64,000 bases of DNA from DATAPE01 sp034667525 (GTDB taxonomy: Bacteria; Actinomycetota; CADDZG01; WHSQ01): the NCBI GenBank assembly GCA_034667525.1, contig JAXDJO010000003.1, positions 62,001-126,000 of the forward strand, written 5' to 3'. Within the stretch, counting starts at the first letter, position 1, and the number at the start of each line of letters is the position of its first letter. The notes under the pieces were generated by a model. That model worked only from the letters and a program-made list of their open reading frames with translations. It was not told where the DNA came from and made no database searches. Position numbers and translations under genes: made by a program. Of this stretch, positions 34,009 through 43,665 are shown piece after piece.

Positions 34009-37000
34009 TCAAACCTCCTCAACGCTGGATGGCTCGCGGCGGGACAGGTCGATTCCTAGCTCTTCGGCCGTCCTGAATATGTCCTCGTCTATCTCTTTCA
34101 TCTCGATCTCTTCGCCTTCGGCCGAAAGAACCTCGACGTTCAAGCACAACGACTGCATCTCCTTGATCAGAACCTTGAAGCTCTCCGGGATCCCAGGTGT
34201 CGGGATGTTCTCGCCCTTGACGATCGCTTCGTAGACCTTGACGCGTCCTAGAACATCGTCGGACTTGATCGTCAACAGCTCTTGCAAACAGTAGGCGGCG
34301 CCGTACGCCTCGAGCGCCCACACCTCCATCTCGCCGAAGCGCTGACCGCCGAACTGCGCTTTCCCGCCGAGCGGTTGCTGCGTGATCATCGAGTAGGGAC
34401 CTGTCGAGCGTGCGTGGATCTTGTCGTCCACGAGGTGACTGAGCTTCAGGATGTACATGTACCCAACCGTGATCTCGTTGTCGTAGGGCAAACCCGAACG
34501 CCCGTCGTAGAGCTGGGCCTTGCCGACGGCATTGACCATGGGGTACTCCGTCTTGCGCTTCGACGTGACCTCGAGCGCGTTCAGGATCTCGTCCTCTTTG
34601 GCCCCGTCAAACACGGGAGTGGCCACCCAGGTGGGGTCTTGGTCCCTCCACCTGCCGGGAGCGTGATCCATGTCGGCGCCGTCGTCCCAGCGCTGCTTGG
34701 ATGCCCACCCCAGGTGTGCCTCCAGAACCTGCCCCAGGTTCATCCTCGAGGGGACGCCGAGCGGGTTAAGGATGATGTCGATGGGCGTGCCGTCGGGCAT
34801 GAAGGGCATGTCCTGCTCCGGCAGGATCTTGCTGATGACACCTTTGTTCCCGTGGCGTCCGGCGAGCTTGTCGCCCTCGGAGATCTTGCGCTTCTGAGCA
34901 ACGAACACTCGGACCAGCTCGTTGACGCCGGGAGCCAGCTCGTCGCCGTTGTCGCGCGAGAACTCCCGAACGCCGATAACCTTTCCCTCCTCGCCGTGAG
35001 GCATCTTGAGGGAGGTGTCGCGGACTTCGCGCGCTTTCTCGCCGAAGATCGCACGGAGCAACCGCTCTTCCGGAGTTAGCTCGGTCTCGCCTTTGGGCGT
35101 GACCTTGCCGACCAGCACGTCGCCAGGACCGACCTCGGCACCGATGCGGATGATGCCACGCTCGTCCAGGTCGGCAAGCACCTCTTCGGACACGTTGGGG
35201 ATGTCGCGGGTTATCTCTTCGGCCCCCAGTTTGGTGTCGCGGGCGTCGATCTCGTACTCCTCGATGTGGATCGAGGTGAGGATGTCCTTCTTGACGAGGC
35301 GCTCGGACAGGATGATCGCGTCCTCGAAGTTGTAGCCCTCCCAGCTCATGAACGCCACGAGCAGGTTGGCGCCGAGCGCAAGCTCGCCGTTGTCGGTCGA
35401 GGGACCATCCGCAAGGATGTCGCCCTTCTTGACCTTCTGGCCCTCGCGTACGACGGGACGCTGGTTGATGCAGGTGGATTGGTTCGAGCGCCGGAACTTC
35501 TCGAGGCGGTAAACCTTGCGCTCACTGCCCGACGCCACCACGATCTCATCGGCGGAAGCCGATTCGACGGTTCCGGCGGTCTCGGTCAGGATCACATCGC
35601 CTGCGTCTACCGCGGCGCGGAATTCGAGCCCTGTTCCGACATAGGGAGCATCGGGGCGCAGCAAAGGCACTGCCTGACGCTGCATGTTGGCGCCCATGAG
35701 GGCGCGATTGGCGTCGTCGTGCTCGAGGAACGGGATACAGGCCGCGGATACCGAAACGATCTGTTTCGGAGACACGTCCATGTAGTCGACCTCGTGAGGA
35801 TCGACGTATTCGATGTCGTTGTGGCGCCCACGGACCAACACTTTTTCATCGACGAAACTGCCGTCGTCGGCAAGGGTGACGTTGGCCTGGGCGATGATCG
35901 CCCGGTCCTCGAGGTCAGCGGTCAGGTACTCGACCTTGGTCGACACCTTGTTGTTGGTGACCTTGCGGTAAGGCGTCTCGATGAAGCCGTACCGGTTCAG
36001 TTGGGCGTAAGTAGAAAGGGACCCGATCAGACCGATGTTCGGTCCTTCCGGCGTCTCGATCGGGCACATACGGCCGTAGTGACTGGAGTGGACGTCCCGG
36101 ACCTCGAACCCGGCTCGCTCCCGCGAGAGGCCACCGGGACCCAACGCCGACAGCCGGCGCTTGTGCGTCAGCCCGGCAAGAGGGTTGGTCTGGTCCATGA
36201 ACTGGCTGAGCTGGCTCGACCCGAAGAATTCCTTGATCGACGCCACCACAGGGCGGATGTTGATCAGGGTTTGGGGAGTGATCGCCTCGACGTCCTGAGT
36301 GGTCATGCGCTCCCTCACCACTCGCTCCATCCGTGAGAGCCCCACCCGGATCTGGTTCTGGATGAGCTCGCCCACCGGGCGGATGCGCCGGTTGCCGAAG
36401 TGATCGATGTCGTCCGTCTCGTAGTCAGACTCGCCGCCGTGCAGCCGGACCAAGTACTGGATCGTCGCCAGGATGTCGTCCTTGCGCAGGACCGGTCCGA
36501 ACTCTTCGATCGTCTTTTCGTCGTACTTGAAACCCAGCTTCTTGTTGACCTTGTAGCGGCCAACTCTGGCGAGGTCGTAGCGCTTGGGGTTGAAGAACAG
36601 GTTCTCGATCAACGAACGGGCGCTCTCGACGGTGGGAGGCTCACCCGGCCGCAGCTTGCGGTAGATGTCCATCAACGCGTCTTCCTCGGTATGGACGGTG
36701 TCCTTGTCCAAGGTCGCACGGATGGACTCCGCACCGTCGAACAACTCGAGGATCTCGGCGTCCTCGCCGAACCCGAGGGCCTTCAGCAGGATGGTGACGT
36801 TCTGGCGGCGCTTGCGGTCGATGCGAACGCCGACCATGTCCTTCTTATCGGTCTCGAACTCGAGCCAAGCCCCTCGCGCCGGGATGATCTTGCACGCGAA
36901 GATGTCCTTGTCGGAGGTCTTGTCGATCGACCTATCGAAATAGACGCCCGGCGAACGAACGAGCTGCGAGACGACCACGCGCTCGGTCCCGTTGATGATG

Positions 37001-37356
37001 AACGTCCCCTTCTCGGTCATCATCGGGAAGTCGCCCATGAAGACGGTCTGCTCTTTGATCTCGCCGGTCTCCTTGTTGATGAAGGCCGAGGTGACGAAGA
37101 GCGGCCGGGCGTAGGTCATGTCCTTTTCTTTGCACTCGTTCTCGTCGAACTTGGGGGGCTCGAAACGATGTGCGATGAACTGAAGAGCGAGGTTGTCGGT
37201 GAAGTCGGCGATCGGGGAGATCTCTCCCAGGGTCTCGCCGAGGCCGGTATTGATGAACCAGTCGAACGATTCTTTCTGAACGGAGATCAGGTTGGGCGGT
37301 GGCAGAACCTCCGCGAGCTTGGCGAAGTTGTGGCGTTCGCGTAGAACATTGGACAA
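34009..37356 (-). CDS. rpoB: DNA-directed RNA polymerase subunit beta
   Basis: Second-largest polymerase subunit, 1115 residues from TTG 37356 with AAGGAGG 5-6 nt upstream. The rifampicin-binding region is intact: Met387, Asp388, His398 and Ser403 correspond to E. coli 515, 516, 526 and 531 and are wild type, so no resistance is predicted. Further blocks are [18 protein letters not shown] and [19 protein letters not shown]. CarD, encoded at 56436-56918, binds this subunit in related bacteria. Two promoters precede it. Confidence 0.99.
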   Translation of the reverse strand: MSNVLRERHNFAKLAEVLPPPNLISVQKESFDWFINTGLGETLGEISPIADFTDNLALQFIAHRFEPPKFDENECKEKDMTYARPLFVTSAFINKETGEIKEQTVFMGDFPMMTEKGTFIINGTERVVVSQLVRSPGVYFDRSIDKTSDKDIFACKIIPARGAWLEFETDKKDMVGVRIDRKRRQNVTILLKALGFGEDAEILELFDGAESIRATLDKDTVHTEEDALMDIYRKLRPGEPPTVESARSLIENLFFNPKRYDLARVGRYKVNKKLGFKYDEKTIEEFGPVLRKDDILATIQYLVRLHGGESDYETDDIDHFGNRRIRPVGELIQNQIRVGLSRMERVVRERMTTQDVEAITPQTLINIRPVVASIKEFFGSSQLSQFMDQTNPLAGLTHKRRLSALGPGGLSRERAGFEVRDVHSSHYGRMCPIETPEGPNIGLIGSLSTYAQLNRYGFIETPYRKVTNNKVSTKVEYLTADLEDRAIIAQANVTLADDGSFVDEKVLVRGRHNDIEYVDPHEVDYMDVSPKQIVSVSAACIPFLEHDDANRALMGANMQRQAVPLLRPDAPYVGTGLEFRAAVDAGDVILTETAGTVESASADEIVVASGSERKVYRLEKFRRSNQSTCINQRPVVREGQKVKKGDILADGPSTDNGELALGANLLVAFMSWEGYNFEDAIILSERLVKKDILTSIHIEEYEIDARDTKLGAEEITRDIPNVSEEVLADLDERGIIRIGAEVGPGDVLVGKVTPKGETELTPEERLLRAIFGEKAREVRDTSLKMPHGEEGKVIGVREFSRDNGDELAPGVNELVRVFVAQKRKISEGDKLAGRHGNKGVISKILPEQDMPFMPDGTPIDIILNPLGVPSRMNLGQVLEAHLGWASKQRWDDGADMDHAPGRWRDQDPTWVATPVFDGAKEDEILNALEVTSKRKTEYPMVNAVGKAQLYDGRSGLPYDNEITVGYMYILKLSHLVDDKIHARSTGPYSMITQQPLGGKAQFGGQRFGEMEVWALEAYGAAYCLQELLTIKSDDVLGRVKVYEAIVKGENIPTPGIPESFKVLIKEMQSLCLNVEVLSAEGEEIEMKEIDEDIFRTAEELGIDLSRREPSSVEEV

Positions 37357-37504
37357 ACGAGCCTCCTTGACGCGGCTAGGCAGGGACGGCGGCTGGGTCT
37401 AAGGGGGCCCCTATTTCCCTCTCAGACCTGACCCCCGCCGGTGTGCCATGGGCGGTTCTTAGCCGCGCGACAGGGCCGCGAGAAAACGACAGGGGCGACA
37501 AAGG

Positions 37505-37533
37505 AGTATAGGGGGGCAGGCACAAACGGTCAA
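37505..37533 (-). promoter_or_regulatory. rpoB promoter P1 (proximal)
   Basis: On the minus strand TTGACC (37533-37528), 17 nt, TATACT (37510-37505). The transcript would start near 37498 and carry a leader of about 140 nt before the rpoB TTG. Confidence 0.78.
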
Positions 37534-37587
37534 CCCCGGGGCGCGCCTTCAGCCCGAGCTGCTCGGACCGCCGCAGCTGGTGCGAGG

Positions 37588-37616
37588 ACTGTATTCCAGC
37601 CACCACACCAGGTCAA
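37588..37616 (-). promoter_or_regulatory. rpoB promoter P2 (distal)
   Basis: A second pair on the minus strand: TTGACC (37616-37611), 17 nt, TACAGT (37593-37588), 83 bp upstream of P1 in the 370-bp rplL-rpoB gap. Tandem promoters would let rpoBC be expressed apart from rplJL. Confidence 0.68.
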
Positions 37617-37653
37617 CCCCTTTTCGCGCTCCCGGTGAGGGGTCCCGGCGCGC

Positions 37654-37726
37654 AGCGGCCCCTTACGAGGGGGGCCGCTCCTGACAACCTTGTTCCCGGC
37701 CAGAGAAGACCCCGACACCACCGGGG
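37654..37726 (-). terminator. Hairpins after rplL, possible weak terminator or attenuator
   Basis: Directly after the rplL stop, arms ccccg/cgggg (37710-37726) can pair, followed on the minus strand by a pyrimidine run without a true U tract. Further on, a perfect 9-bp stem agcggcccc/ggggccgct (37654-37679) closes an 8-nt loop. Neither is a textbook terminator, but together they separate rplJL from the rpoB promoters. Confidence 0.4.
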
Positions 37727-38128
37727 CTACTTCAATTCGACGGTGGCGCCTGCTCCTTCCAGCTTCCCCTTGGCTTCCTCCGCCTGCTCCTTGGTGACGT
37801 TCTCGAGCACCGGCTTGGGGGCCGAATCCACCAGGTCCTTGGCTTCTTTCAGCCCGAGGCTGGTCAGCGACCGCACCTCTTTGATGACCTGGATCTTCTT
37901 GTCGCCGGCCGCCTGAAGAACCACATCGAACTCGTCCTTCTCCTCCTCGACTGCGGCGCCGTCCCCGCCGGCTCCGCCGCCACCGGGACCAGGTGCGAAC
38001 GCAACTGGGGCTGCGGCGGTGACCCCGAACTTGTCCTCGAACGCCTTCACGAACTCGCTCAGCTCGAGAACCGACCAGCCCCCGATCGCCTCCAGCACCT
38101 CATCCTGGGAAAGCTCTGTCTTCGCCAT
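37727..38128 (-). CDS. rplL: 50S ribosomal protein L7/L12
   Basis: Stalk protein that recruits translation GTPases. The 133 residues show the N-terminal dimerisation domain (residues 1-35), an Ala/Gly/Pro hinge with [11 protein letters not shown], and the C-terminal domain [31 protein letters not shown]. It lies directly after rplJ. Confidence 0.98.
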   Translation of the reverse strand: MAKTELSQDEVLEAIGGWSVLELSEFVKAFEDKFGVTAAAPVAFAPGPGGGGAGGDGAAVEEEKDEFDVVLQAAGDKKIQVIKEVRSLTSLGLKEAKDLVDSAPKPVLENVTKEQAEEAKGKLEGAGATVELK

Positions 38129-38983
38129 CTACTCCTCCTCCGATCCAACCGAACCCTGCGTGTCAGTCCCATCTCTGCTGTCATGTCCCGCTTCCGGCTC
38201 GCCCCCGGCGGCGGTCGTCGGAACATCGTCGCCCTCGCCCTGGTGCGGCGCCCCTGCCTCCGGGGCTTCTGCCTCCGGGGCTTCTGCCTTCGGGGCTTCC
38301 GCCTCCGGGGCTTCCGGCTCTGCCGCATCCTGAGGCGGCGCCTGAACCTCCGTCGTAGCTTCGGGGGTGGGCGCTGTTTCGGGGGCGGGCGCTGTTTCGG
38401 GGGCCGGCGCTGTTTCGGGGGCCGCCATCGCCTCCCCTTCTGCCTCGGGGGCCGGGGTCGGCTCGTCCGACTCCTTCTTGGCCAGCACCTGGGCGAGCAT
38501 CGAGCCCAAGTCGCGAAGAGGTGCGGCGAGAACGTTGATCATCTGCTGGAGCGGGGTGTTGACCAGGGTCACGATCTTCGTTAGCTGGATCTCGCGTGAC
38601 TCCAGCTTGGCGAGGCTCTGAGCCTGCTCCCCCCCGATGACCTTTCCCTGGAGAACCCCGCCCTTGATGATCAGAACGGGGAACTTCCGGGCGGCTTCGT
38701 CCAGGGCCTTAGCGGCCGCCACCGCATCGCCATTGCAGAATGCGATCGCGGTAGGCCCTTCGAGCATGCCGACGAGCTCGTCGAGACCCACCTCGCGCAC
38801 GGCGATACGGGCGAGCGTGTTCTTCAAGACCTTGTATTCGGCATCTGCATCCCGTAATGCCGTGCGTACCTCTGCGATGTCGCTCACGTGCAGACCCCGA
38901 TATTCGGTCAGCAGTGCGGCTTCCGCTTCTCTGAAGCGGCCCGCGATCTCCTCTACGGACTGAACCTTCTCGGGTCTCGGCAT
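38129..38983 (-). CDS. rplJ: 50S ribosomal protein L10 with a repeat-rich acidic tail
   Basis: Stalk base protein that anchors L7/L12 dimers. ATG 38983 (MPRPEKVQSVEEIAGRF) has AGAGGAG 4 nt upstream and gives 284 residues; L10 is normally 165-180. The L10 part ends near residue 175 after the L12-binding helix (LRDLGSMLAQVLAKKESD). The rest is a tail made of PAPETA units, then EAPEAEAP/KAEAPEAE units, Asp/Gly/Ser-rich at the end. The DNA there is tandemly repeated (18-bp units near 38369-38425, 15-bp units near 38258-38312). The longer ORF to 39085 reads through the leader RNA. Confidence 0.96.
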   Translation of the reverse strand: MPRPEKVQSVEEIAGRFREAEAALLTEYRGLHVSDIAEVRTALRDADAEYKVLKNTLARIAVREVGLDELVGMLEGPTAIAFCNGDAVAAAKALDEAARKFPVLIIKGGVLQGKVIGGEQAQSLAKLESREIQLTKIVTLVNTPLQQMINVLAAPLRDLGSMLAQVLAKKESDEPTPAPEAEGEAMAAPETAPAPETAPAPETAPTPEATTEVQAPPQDAAEPEAPEAEAPKAEAPEAEAPEAGAPHQGEGDDVPTTAAGGEPEAGHDSRDGTDTQGSVGSEEE

Positions 38984-39103
38984 CTCACTCCTCTTCACAA
39001 AACAAAAGCGGCCGCCCGAGACCAGGCGACCGCGGCGCTTGCGCGCCATGTCTTCGCCTGCGCCGGATATTGAGGACTGGTCCACCGGCGGTCTAGGGCT
39101 TGT
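38984..39103 (-). ncRNA. L10 leader RNA with intrinsic attenuator
   Basis: The minus-strand RNA before rplJ holds the L10-leader kink-turn signature: AGACCGCCGGTGG pairing later with CCGGCGCAGG, close to the known bacterial form (AGACxGCxGGUG with CCxGCxGAGG). Downstream is an intrinsic terminator: stem 39025-39033 with 39008-39016 (nine pairs, one G-U), then TTTTGTTTT. L10 (with L12) binding would be expected to shift the balance toward termination. A -10 box TATCCT at 39115-39110 fits a start near 39103, though its -35 is poor. Confidence 0.72.
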
Positions 39104-39159
39104 CGTCAGAGGATACCGCGGTCGCGCGCTTCACTGAGAGCGATGCTCATAGCTGCCGG

Positions 39160-39717
39160 TCACCAGACATCACCCGGGCGCCAATCACCTTCTAGAGGCC
39201 CGGTCGTATCAAGGTGGGCCGAAGCAACCGTGCGCAGCACCATGACTGCGCCGTCTTCATCGGGAGTTCGCCGCGGCCCGGCGGGCGAACCGGCCCAGGT
39301 GGGTCCTCTCCACAACTCCCATCCCAGACTCATATAGAAGTCCGGAAGGCCGGTGGCGAGGGCCCCCAGCTCGTAGCCGGCGTGGATGAGGCTGGCCGCC
39401 TCGCGCATCACCGTCGAGGCGTAGCCCCGGTGACGGTGCCGGGGGGACGTGGCCACGGCTTCGACGTATCCGGTTCGGATCGGACGGCCCTCCGCGATCA
39501 GGACACGGGCGATCACTGCGGCGTGAGAGACGACGGTCCCCCCGCTCTGATCGCACGCGAAGACGTGCATGCCACCGAGCGTGTGCTTCCAGTCTTCCTC
39601 GGTGAGGCCACCGCCCGTCGCGTCGGCGAAGGCATGCTCGAGCATTCTGCGGAGATCCTGCAATTCCGCCGGCGTGAGTTGTTCCGTCGGGATTACGCGT
39701 ACTTCGGGCACAGCCAC
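39160..39717 (-). CDS. Aminoglycoside 2'-N-acetyltransferase AAC(2')-I-like (GNAT)
   Basis: GNAT acetyltransferase of 185 residues that by family would move acetyl from acetyl-CoA to the 2'-amino group of aminoglycosides. It lines up along its whole length with mycobacterial AAC(2')-Ic as I remember it: EEDWKHTLGGMH, the AVIARVLI and GYVEAVAT strands, RHRHRGYAS (CoA pyrophosphate loop), GPRRTPDEDGAV and the C-terminal end DWRPGDVW. The acidic residues in EEDW, GYVE and DEDG and the last Trp, which hold the drug in that enzyme, are all kept. The start is GTG 39717, without a clear ribosome-binding site. It lies 26 nt after rplA on the same strand, before the rplJ leader. The natural substrate may be something else. 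Confidence 0.85.
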   Translation of the reverse strand: MAVPEVRVIPTEQLTPAELQDLRRMLEHAFADATGGGLTEEDWKHTLGGMHVFACDQSGGTVVSHAAVIARVLIAEGRPIRTGYVEAVATSPRHRHRGYASTVMREAASLIHAGYELGALATGLPDFYMSLGWELWRGPTWAGSPAGPRRTPDEDGAVMVLRTVASAHLDTTGPLEGDWRPGDVW

Positions 39718-39743
39718 CGGTCGCTCATCGGCCCCGGGGTGGG

Positions 39744-40463
39744 TCAGACGGGCTGGAGATCCTCGTCCAGGTCCTTGATCTTGGTCGTGTCGATTCGGAT
39801 GCCCGGTCCCATCGTCGTGGACAGAGTCACGCTCTTGAGGTAGCGGCCTTTGGCGGCGGCGGGTTTAGCCCTCTGAACCTCGTCGATAACGGCCAGGTAG
39901 TTCTGCACGAGGTCGGCTTCGGGAAAGGAGCGCTTTCCGATGATGAGGTGAAGATTGCCGTGGCGGTCGGTTCGGTACTCGACGCGTCCCCCCTTGATGT
40001 CCGAGACGGCTTTGGCCACATCCGGGGTGACGGTGCCCGACTTCGGGTTGGGCATGAGTCCTCGTGGCCCAAGGACGCGCCCCAGCTTGCCAACCACCGG
40101 CATCATGTCGGGGCTTGCCACCACCGCATCGAAATCCATGAAGCCACCCTGGATCCGCTCGGCGAGGTCCTCGGCCCCCACGATGTCGGCCCCTGCGGTC
40201 TCGGCGTCCTTTGCCTTCTCGCCTTTGGCGAACACCGCCACGCGCATGGATTTGCCGGTGCCCTTCGGTAGTGAGATTGCTCCTCGGACCATCTGGTCCG
40301 CCTTGCGAGGATCCACTCCGAGGCGAAGATTCAGCTCCACCGTCTCGTCGAACTTCGGAGAGGGCAGGTCCTTGAGAAGCTTGATCGCCTCCCCCGGTCC
40401 GTACAAATGGTCGCGATCCACCTTCTCGGATGCTGCCTGAAATCGCCTTCCCTGTTTCCCCAT
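39744..40463 (-). CDS. rplA: 50S ribosomal protein L1
   Basis: Mobile stalk protein that handles E-site tRNA; in E. coli it represses the rplK-rplA message. The 239 residues include [20 protein letters not shown], the [15 protein letters not shown] loop and [14 protein letters not shown]. It follows rplK by 45 nt. Confidence 0.98.
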   Translation of the reverse strand: MGKQGRRFQAASEKVDRDHLYGPGEAIKLLKDLPSPKFDETVELNLRLGVDPRKADQMVRGAISLPKGTGKSMRVAVFAKGEKAKDAETAGADIVGAEDLAERIQGGFMDFDAVVASPDMMPVVGKLGRVLGPRGLMPNPKSGTVTPDVAKAVSDIKGGRVEYRTDRHGNLHLIIGKRSFPEADLVQNYLAVIDEVQRAKPAAAKGRYLKSVTLSTTMGPGIRIDTTKIKDLDEDLQPV

Positions 40464-40508
40464 CGGATTTCCTCCTGCGAGACCGGGATCCCCCGGCGCA
40501 CTCGAACG

Positions 40509-40949
40509 TTAGCTGACGGTTATACCCATGCTGCGCGCGGTGCCCTCGATGATCTTCACCGCTGCGTCTACGTCGTTTGCATTCAGATCCGGCATCTTCA
40601 GCTCGGCGATCTCGCGCACCTGGGCGCGGGTCACCGATGCCACCTTGTTGCGGTTCGGTTCCGCCGACCCCTTATCGACGCCGGCTTTCTGACGCAGGAG
40701 GACGGCAGCGGGCGGGGTCTTCGTGATGAAGGTGAACGAACGGTCCTCGTAGACGGTTATCTCGACCGGAACGATGGTTCCGGTGTTCTGTTGCGTCGCC
40801 GCGTTGTACTGCTTGCAGAAATCCATGATGTTGATGCCCGCCTGTCCCAGGGCCGGACCCACCGGGGGGGCCGGAGTTGCTTGCCCCCCGGGGATCTGAA
40901 GCTTCAAGACGCGGGCCACTCTCCTGCGACGGCCCCCACCTGTTCCCAT
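40509..40949 (-). CDS. rplK: 50S ribosomal protein L11
   Basis: GTPase-centre protein, target of thiostrepton-type drugs and needed for RelA activation in other bacteria. The 146 residues include [20 protein letters not shown] (with the two Pro that meet thiostrepton), [15 protein letters not shown] and the C-terminal [11 protein letters not shown]. It follows nusG by 14 nt. Confidence 0.98.
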   Translation of the reverse strand: MGTGGGRRRRVARVLKLQIPGGQATPAPPVGPALGQAGINIMDFCKQYNAATQQNTGTIVPVEITVYEDRSFTFITKTPPAAVLLRQKAGVDKGSAEPNRNKVASVTRAQVREIAELKMPDLNANDVDAAVKIIEGTARSMGITVS

Positions 40950-40963
40950 AGTTGCTCCCTCTC

Positions 40964-41773
40964 CTACAGCTTCGCCACTTGGTCGAACCCAAGCTCGACC
41001 GGCGTCTCACGCCCGAAGATGTTCACGAGCACCTTGAGCTTGGACTGGTCGACGTTGATCTCGGAGATCGTGCCCGTGAAGTTTGCGAACGGACCAGAGA
41101 CCACGCGAACGCTCTCCTGCTCCTCAAACTCGAGACGAGGCTTGAGCTTCTTCTTATCCTCGGGCTTGACCTGCAGGATGCGGTCCACCTCTTTCTCCGA
41201 CAGACGCGTCGGCTTGGCCGTGGACCCCACGAAACCGGTGACGCCCGGGGTCTCACGGACCACCCGCCAGGAGTCGTCGTCCAGATACATCCGGCACAGC
41301 AGGTAGCCGGGGAACACCTTCTTTTGCACGACCTGCTTCTTACCTTGCTTGATCTCCATGACATCTTCCATGGGGATCACGACCTCGAAGATCGACTCTT
41401 CGGCGTTCATCGAAGAGATCCTGGATCTGAGGTTCGCCTTGACCTTGTTCTCGTAGCCCGCGTACGTGTGGATGACGAACCAATCGCCGGGCCGCTCGTT
41501 AGGTGGGATGATGCGCTCTTCCTCTTCGAAGTCTTCGCCCTCTGTTTCCGCCGGCGCAGACGCTCCATTGCTGTTGGCTTCGGCGGCGGCTTCCGGGAGC
41601 TCAGCCGCTTCCACCGCGGGGTCGGCCTGGGGTCCCTGGTCGTCGCCACCCGTCGGCACTTCAGCGGAGGAATCTCCGCTCTCGCCTGAGATCATGGGCT
41701 CCTCACTAAACGGGGCAGTATCCACCGCGCTTCCATCTCCGGCTTCGAGCCGGTCGAGCTCTGTGTCACTCAT
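40964..41773 (-). CDS. nusG: Transcription termination/antitermination protein NusG with acidic N-terminal extension
   Basis: Couples RNA polymerase to the ribosome and to Rho. The 269 residues split into an acidic extension of about 85 residues (rich in Glu, Asp, Ala, Gly), the NGN domain ([44 protein letters not shown]) and the KOW domain ([19 protein letters not shown]). E. coli NusG has 181 residues; an acidic N-terminal extension is common in actinobacteria. ATG overlaps the secE stop (ATGA). Confidence 0.97.
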   Translation of the reverse strand: MSDTELDRLEAGDGSAVDTAPFSEEPMISGESGDSSAEVPTGGDDQGPQADPAVEAAELPEAAAEANSNGASAPAETEGEDFEEEERIIPPNERPGDWFVIHTYAGYENKVKANLRSRISSMNAEESIFEVVIPMEDVMEIKQGKKQVVQKKVFPGYLLCRMYLDDDSWRVVRETPGVTGFVGSTAKPTRLSEKEVDRILQVKPEDKKKLKPRLEFEEQESVRVVSGPFANFTGTISEINVDQSKLKVLVNIFGRETPVELGFDQVAKL

Positions 41774-42063
41774 GTATGTACTCCGAACAATGCCAGAACC
41801 GCCTTGGTAAAGACGGTGTCCATCACGTAGATCATCAGACCGATGATGATGACGCTGACGAGCACCACCAACGAGTAGGCGACCACCTCAGGTCTTGTGG
41901 GCCAAGCGACGCGGCGGAGCTCCTCGGCCACTTCTTTGGCGAAGACACGCGGCTTAGTGCGCTCCTTCTTGGTAGGCGAACCGGGCGGTTTAACGACCGG
42001 CCGGGGAGCGTTCTTCTTCTGCTCCTCCTGCTTCTTCATCAGGCGCTTGTACTGCCTGTTCAC
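41770..42063 (-). CDS. secE: Protein translocase subunit SecE
   Basis: Clamp subunit of the SecYEG channel. The 97 residues have a basic N-terminal half, the amphipathic helix [20 protein letters not shown] (the WPTR motif is the family signature) and one transmembrane segment near residues 62-85. The usual secE-nusG pair, with a 4-nt overlap. No rpmG (L33) gene is found in front of it. Confidence 0.97.
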   Translation of the reverse strand: MNRQYKRLMKKQEEQKKNAPRPVVKPPGSPTKKERTKPRVFAKEVAEELRRVAWPTRPEVVAYSLVVLVSVIIIGLMIYVMDTVFTKAVLALFGVHT

Positions 42064-42318
42064 GGCTCTTCCTCCCCTAGCTTGTCGTCCTCCGAAGCGC
42101 GCTTCGTAAGGGTCTGAAGTGCAAGGGGAGGAGCGAAATCAAAGATTAGCACGGAAGGGCTGCCGGTCCGCCTCGTCGCGATCACCTGGGTTTGGCAAGG
42201 GCGTGGGCCGTGCGGGGGCGAGGGTTCCCACCAACCCCGTCGGTAGCGGAGCCTCCTTCGGCAGGGAGTCGTCAACGAATCCAACGGGGACGAAGCTGGA
42301 GTGCCGGTTGTCTAGGCT

Positions 42319-43365
42319 CTACTTGAGCGTGTTGTTGTAGCACTTAACGCCCGAGGTGCCACAACCGTACAGGGCGTCTCCATTCAAGTAGTTGTCGTGG
42401 ATCGAGACGTTGTACAGCTGGTAGCCGCACAGGTTGCTGGGGGGGCCACAACCTGCACGTGCGTCTTCCCGCGCCGAGATACCCGTGCCTTTGTTGCCGC
42501 CGAGCTTGTTGCCGTAGACGCTGACATTCTTGGAATCGATGATCCCGATCCCGCCGTGTCCGGCCTCCTTGGCCGTGTTGTTGTACTTGACAACGTTGTT
42601 GGCGATGACGGCGGGCCCCTGGGAGATCTCATCATGGATGCCGGTGCTGACGTTGTAGGTGACTTGGCTTCCCTTGACCGTGAAGGCGCCGCACTGCATA
42701 TCGCACCAGACGCCGTTGCCGTAGTTGTGATCGACGGTGGAATTGATCACCGTCAATGGAGCTGACGACTTCACACCCGAGGACACCCCGTCCATGGCTC
42801 CGTGGACGGCGCCATTGTGGTCCAGCCGGGAGCCGCTTATCGTCAGGCCGATCGCGGATGAGAAACCTGTCCGTCCATTCGCATACACATGAACGTTGGT
42901 GGCCTTGAGGTTAGTGCCACCGTGGACTCCATCGCCGGTCGCACCACAATCTTTGCCGGGACAAGCATTCACGGCTCCCGATATGGACAGGTTCTTCAAC
43001 ACAACGCCATGCGCGCTCGTTGCGTTGATGATGATCTGCAATTTGCCCGTCGTGATCAGCACCCCGTCACGACTGGTCCCCGTTCCGAACAAGTGATCAT
43101 TGTCCTTCAACTTGATCGTCGCCGACGGCTTGTAGGTGCCGGGCGCGATACAGAAAGAGGTACCGCCAGCTGCATTGTTGATTATCGAAGCGATGTTGTC
43201 CCCGGAGCGGATCGCCTTGCCGCTGCAAGAAGCGTACGCGGGGGTGCTCGAAAAGGCAGGCGACATCACCAGCAGGAGGGAACCGATGATCGCCAGCCGG
43301 CGCAGGCTCCCCACCGCCCGGCAACTTTCCTGGGCAAATCCCAGACATCTTTTCGCGTTCTTCAT
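42319..43365 (-). CDS. Secreted right-handed beta-helix repeat protein
   Basis: Exported protein of 348 residues. I start at ATG 43365, which has GGAGG 5 nt upstream; a longer frame adds a poor N-terminus. After a basic stretch comes a signal sequence RRLAIIGSLLLVMS with cleavage likely after AYA. The mature part begins with a segment typical of beta-helix proteins (GTSFCIAPGTYKPSATIKL) and then shows repeated short strand/turn units with Asn and Gly (GLTISGSRLDHNG, VINSTVDHNYGNGVW, VIANNVVKYNN, VSVYGNKLGGNKGTG), i.e. PbH1-type coils. Eight or more Cys suggest disulphides. Carbohydrate binding or cleavage is possible but no catalytic motif is clear. Confidence 0.8.
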   Translation of the reverse strand: MKNAKRCLGFAQESCRAVGSLRRLAIIGSLLLVMSPAFSSTPAYASCSGKAIRSGDNIASIINNAAGGTSFCIAPGTYKPSATIKLKDNDHLFGTGTSRDGVLITTGKLQIIINATSAHGVVLKNLSISGAVNACPGKDCGATGDGVHGGTNLKATNVHVYANGRTGFSSAIGLTISGSRLDHNGAVHGAMDGVSSGVKSSAPLTVINSTVDHNYGNGVWCDMQCGAFTVKGSQVTYNVSTGIHDEISQGPAVIANNVVKYNNTAKEAGHGGIGIIDSKNVSVYGNKLGGNKGTGISAREDARAGCGPPSNLCGYQLYNVSIHDNYLNGDALYGCGTSGVKCYNNTLK

Positions 43366-43665
43366 TCCCACCTCCTGGCGCTGTGCTACGCAGTGCGCCG
43401 GTTTCGCCATCGGCAGACCCTGCCAGCGGTCGGGGAGGCTTACTAGCTGGGCAAGCACGAACAAACGCAGCGTGGTTTTGTGGCTGGGCGATAAAGCCAT
43501 GTGGGTTGATGCCTGGTAGAAGCGGCCCCGGGTGGTCCTCGACGCGAAGACCCTTGCCCGCGCGCTCCCACGTCCGGCGCTGGTGACGGAGCGGGTGAGA
43601 GGGAGTTCATCACCCGCCCGGTGGCAAAGGTAAGGGACGCACCCGGCGAAGCATCGATCGCGGAG
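43366..43665. other. Intergenic region between tRNA-Trp and the beta-helix gene
   Basis: About 300 bp. It contains the ribosome-binding site of the beta-helix gene and presumably its promoter, but no pair of boxes matches the TTGACC/TATCCT pattern. Short open frames on both strands lack support. A stretch with gtggcaaaggtaagggacgc on the plus strand resembles part of a c-di-GMP riboswitch but not enough to call. Confidence 0.4.

Noticed and set aside
36130..36240. Rifampicin-resistance residues in rpoB
   Set aside because: All major positions (equivalents of Asp516, His526, Ser531) are wild type.
42060..42284. 74-codon minus-strand frame just before secE, considered as rpmG or another small gene
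   Set aside because: It has none of the L33 cysteines or blocks and no ribosome-binding site; no other small gene was visible in the gap.
43610..43665. Possible c-di-GMP riboswitch (gtggcaaaggtaagggacgc)
   Set aside because: The second conserved block and pairing partners are missing, and it lies immediately beside a tRNA gene on the opposite strand.
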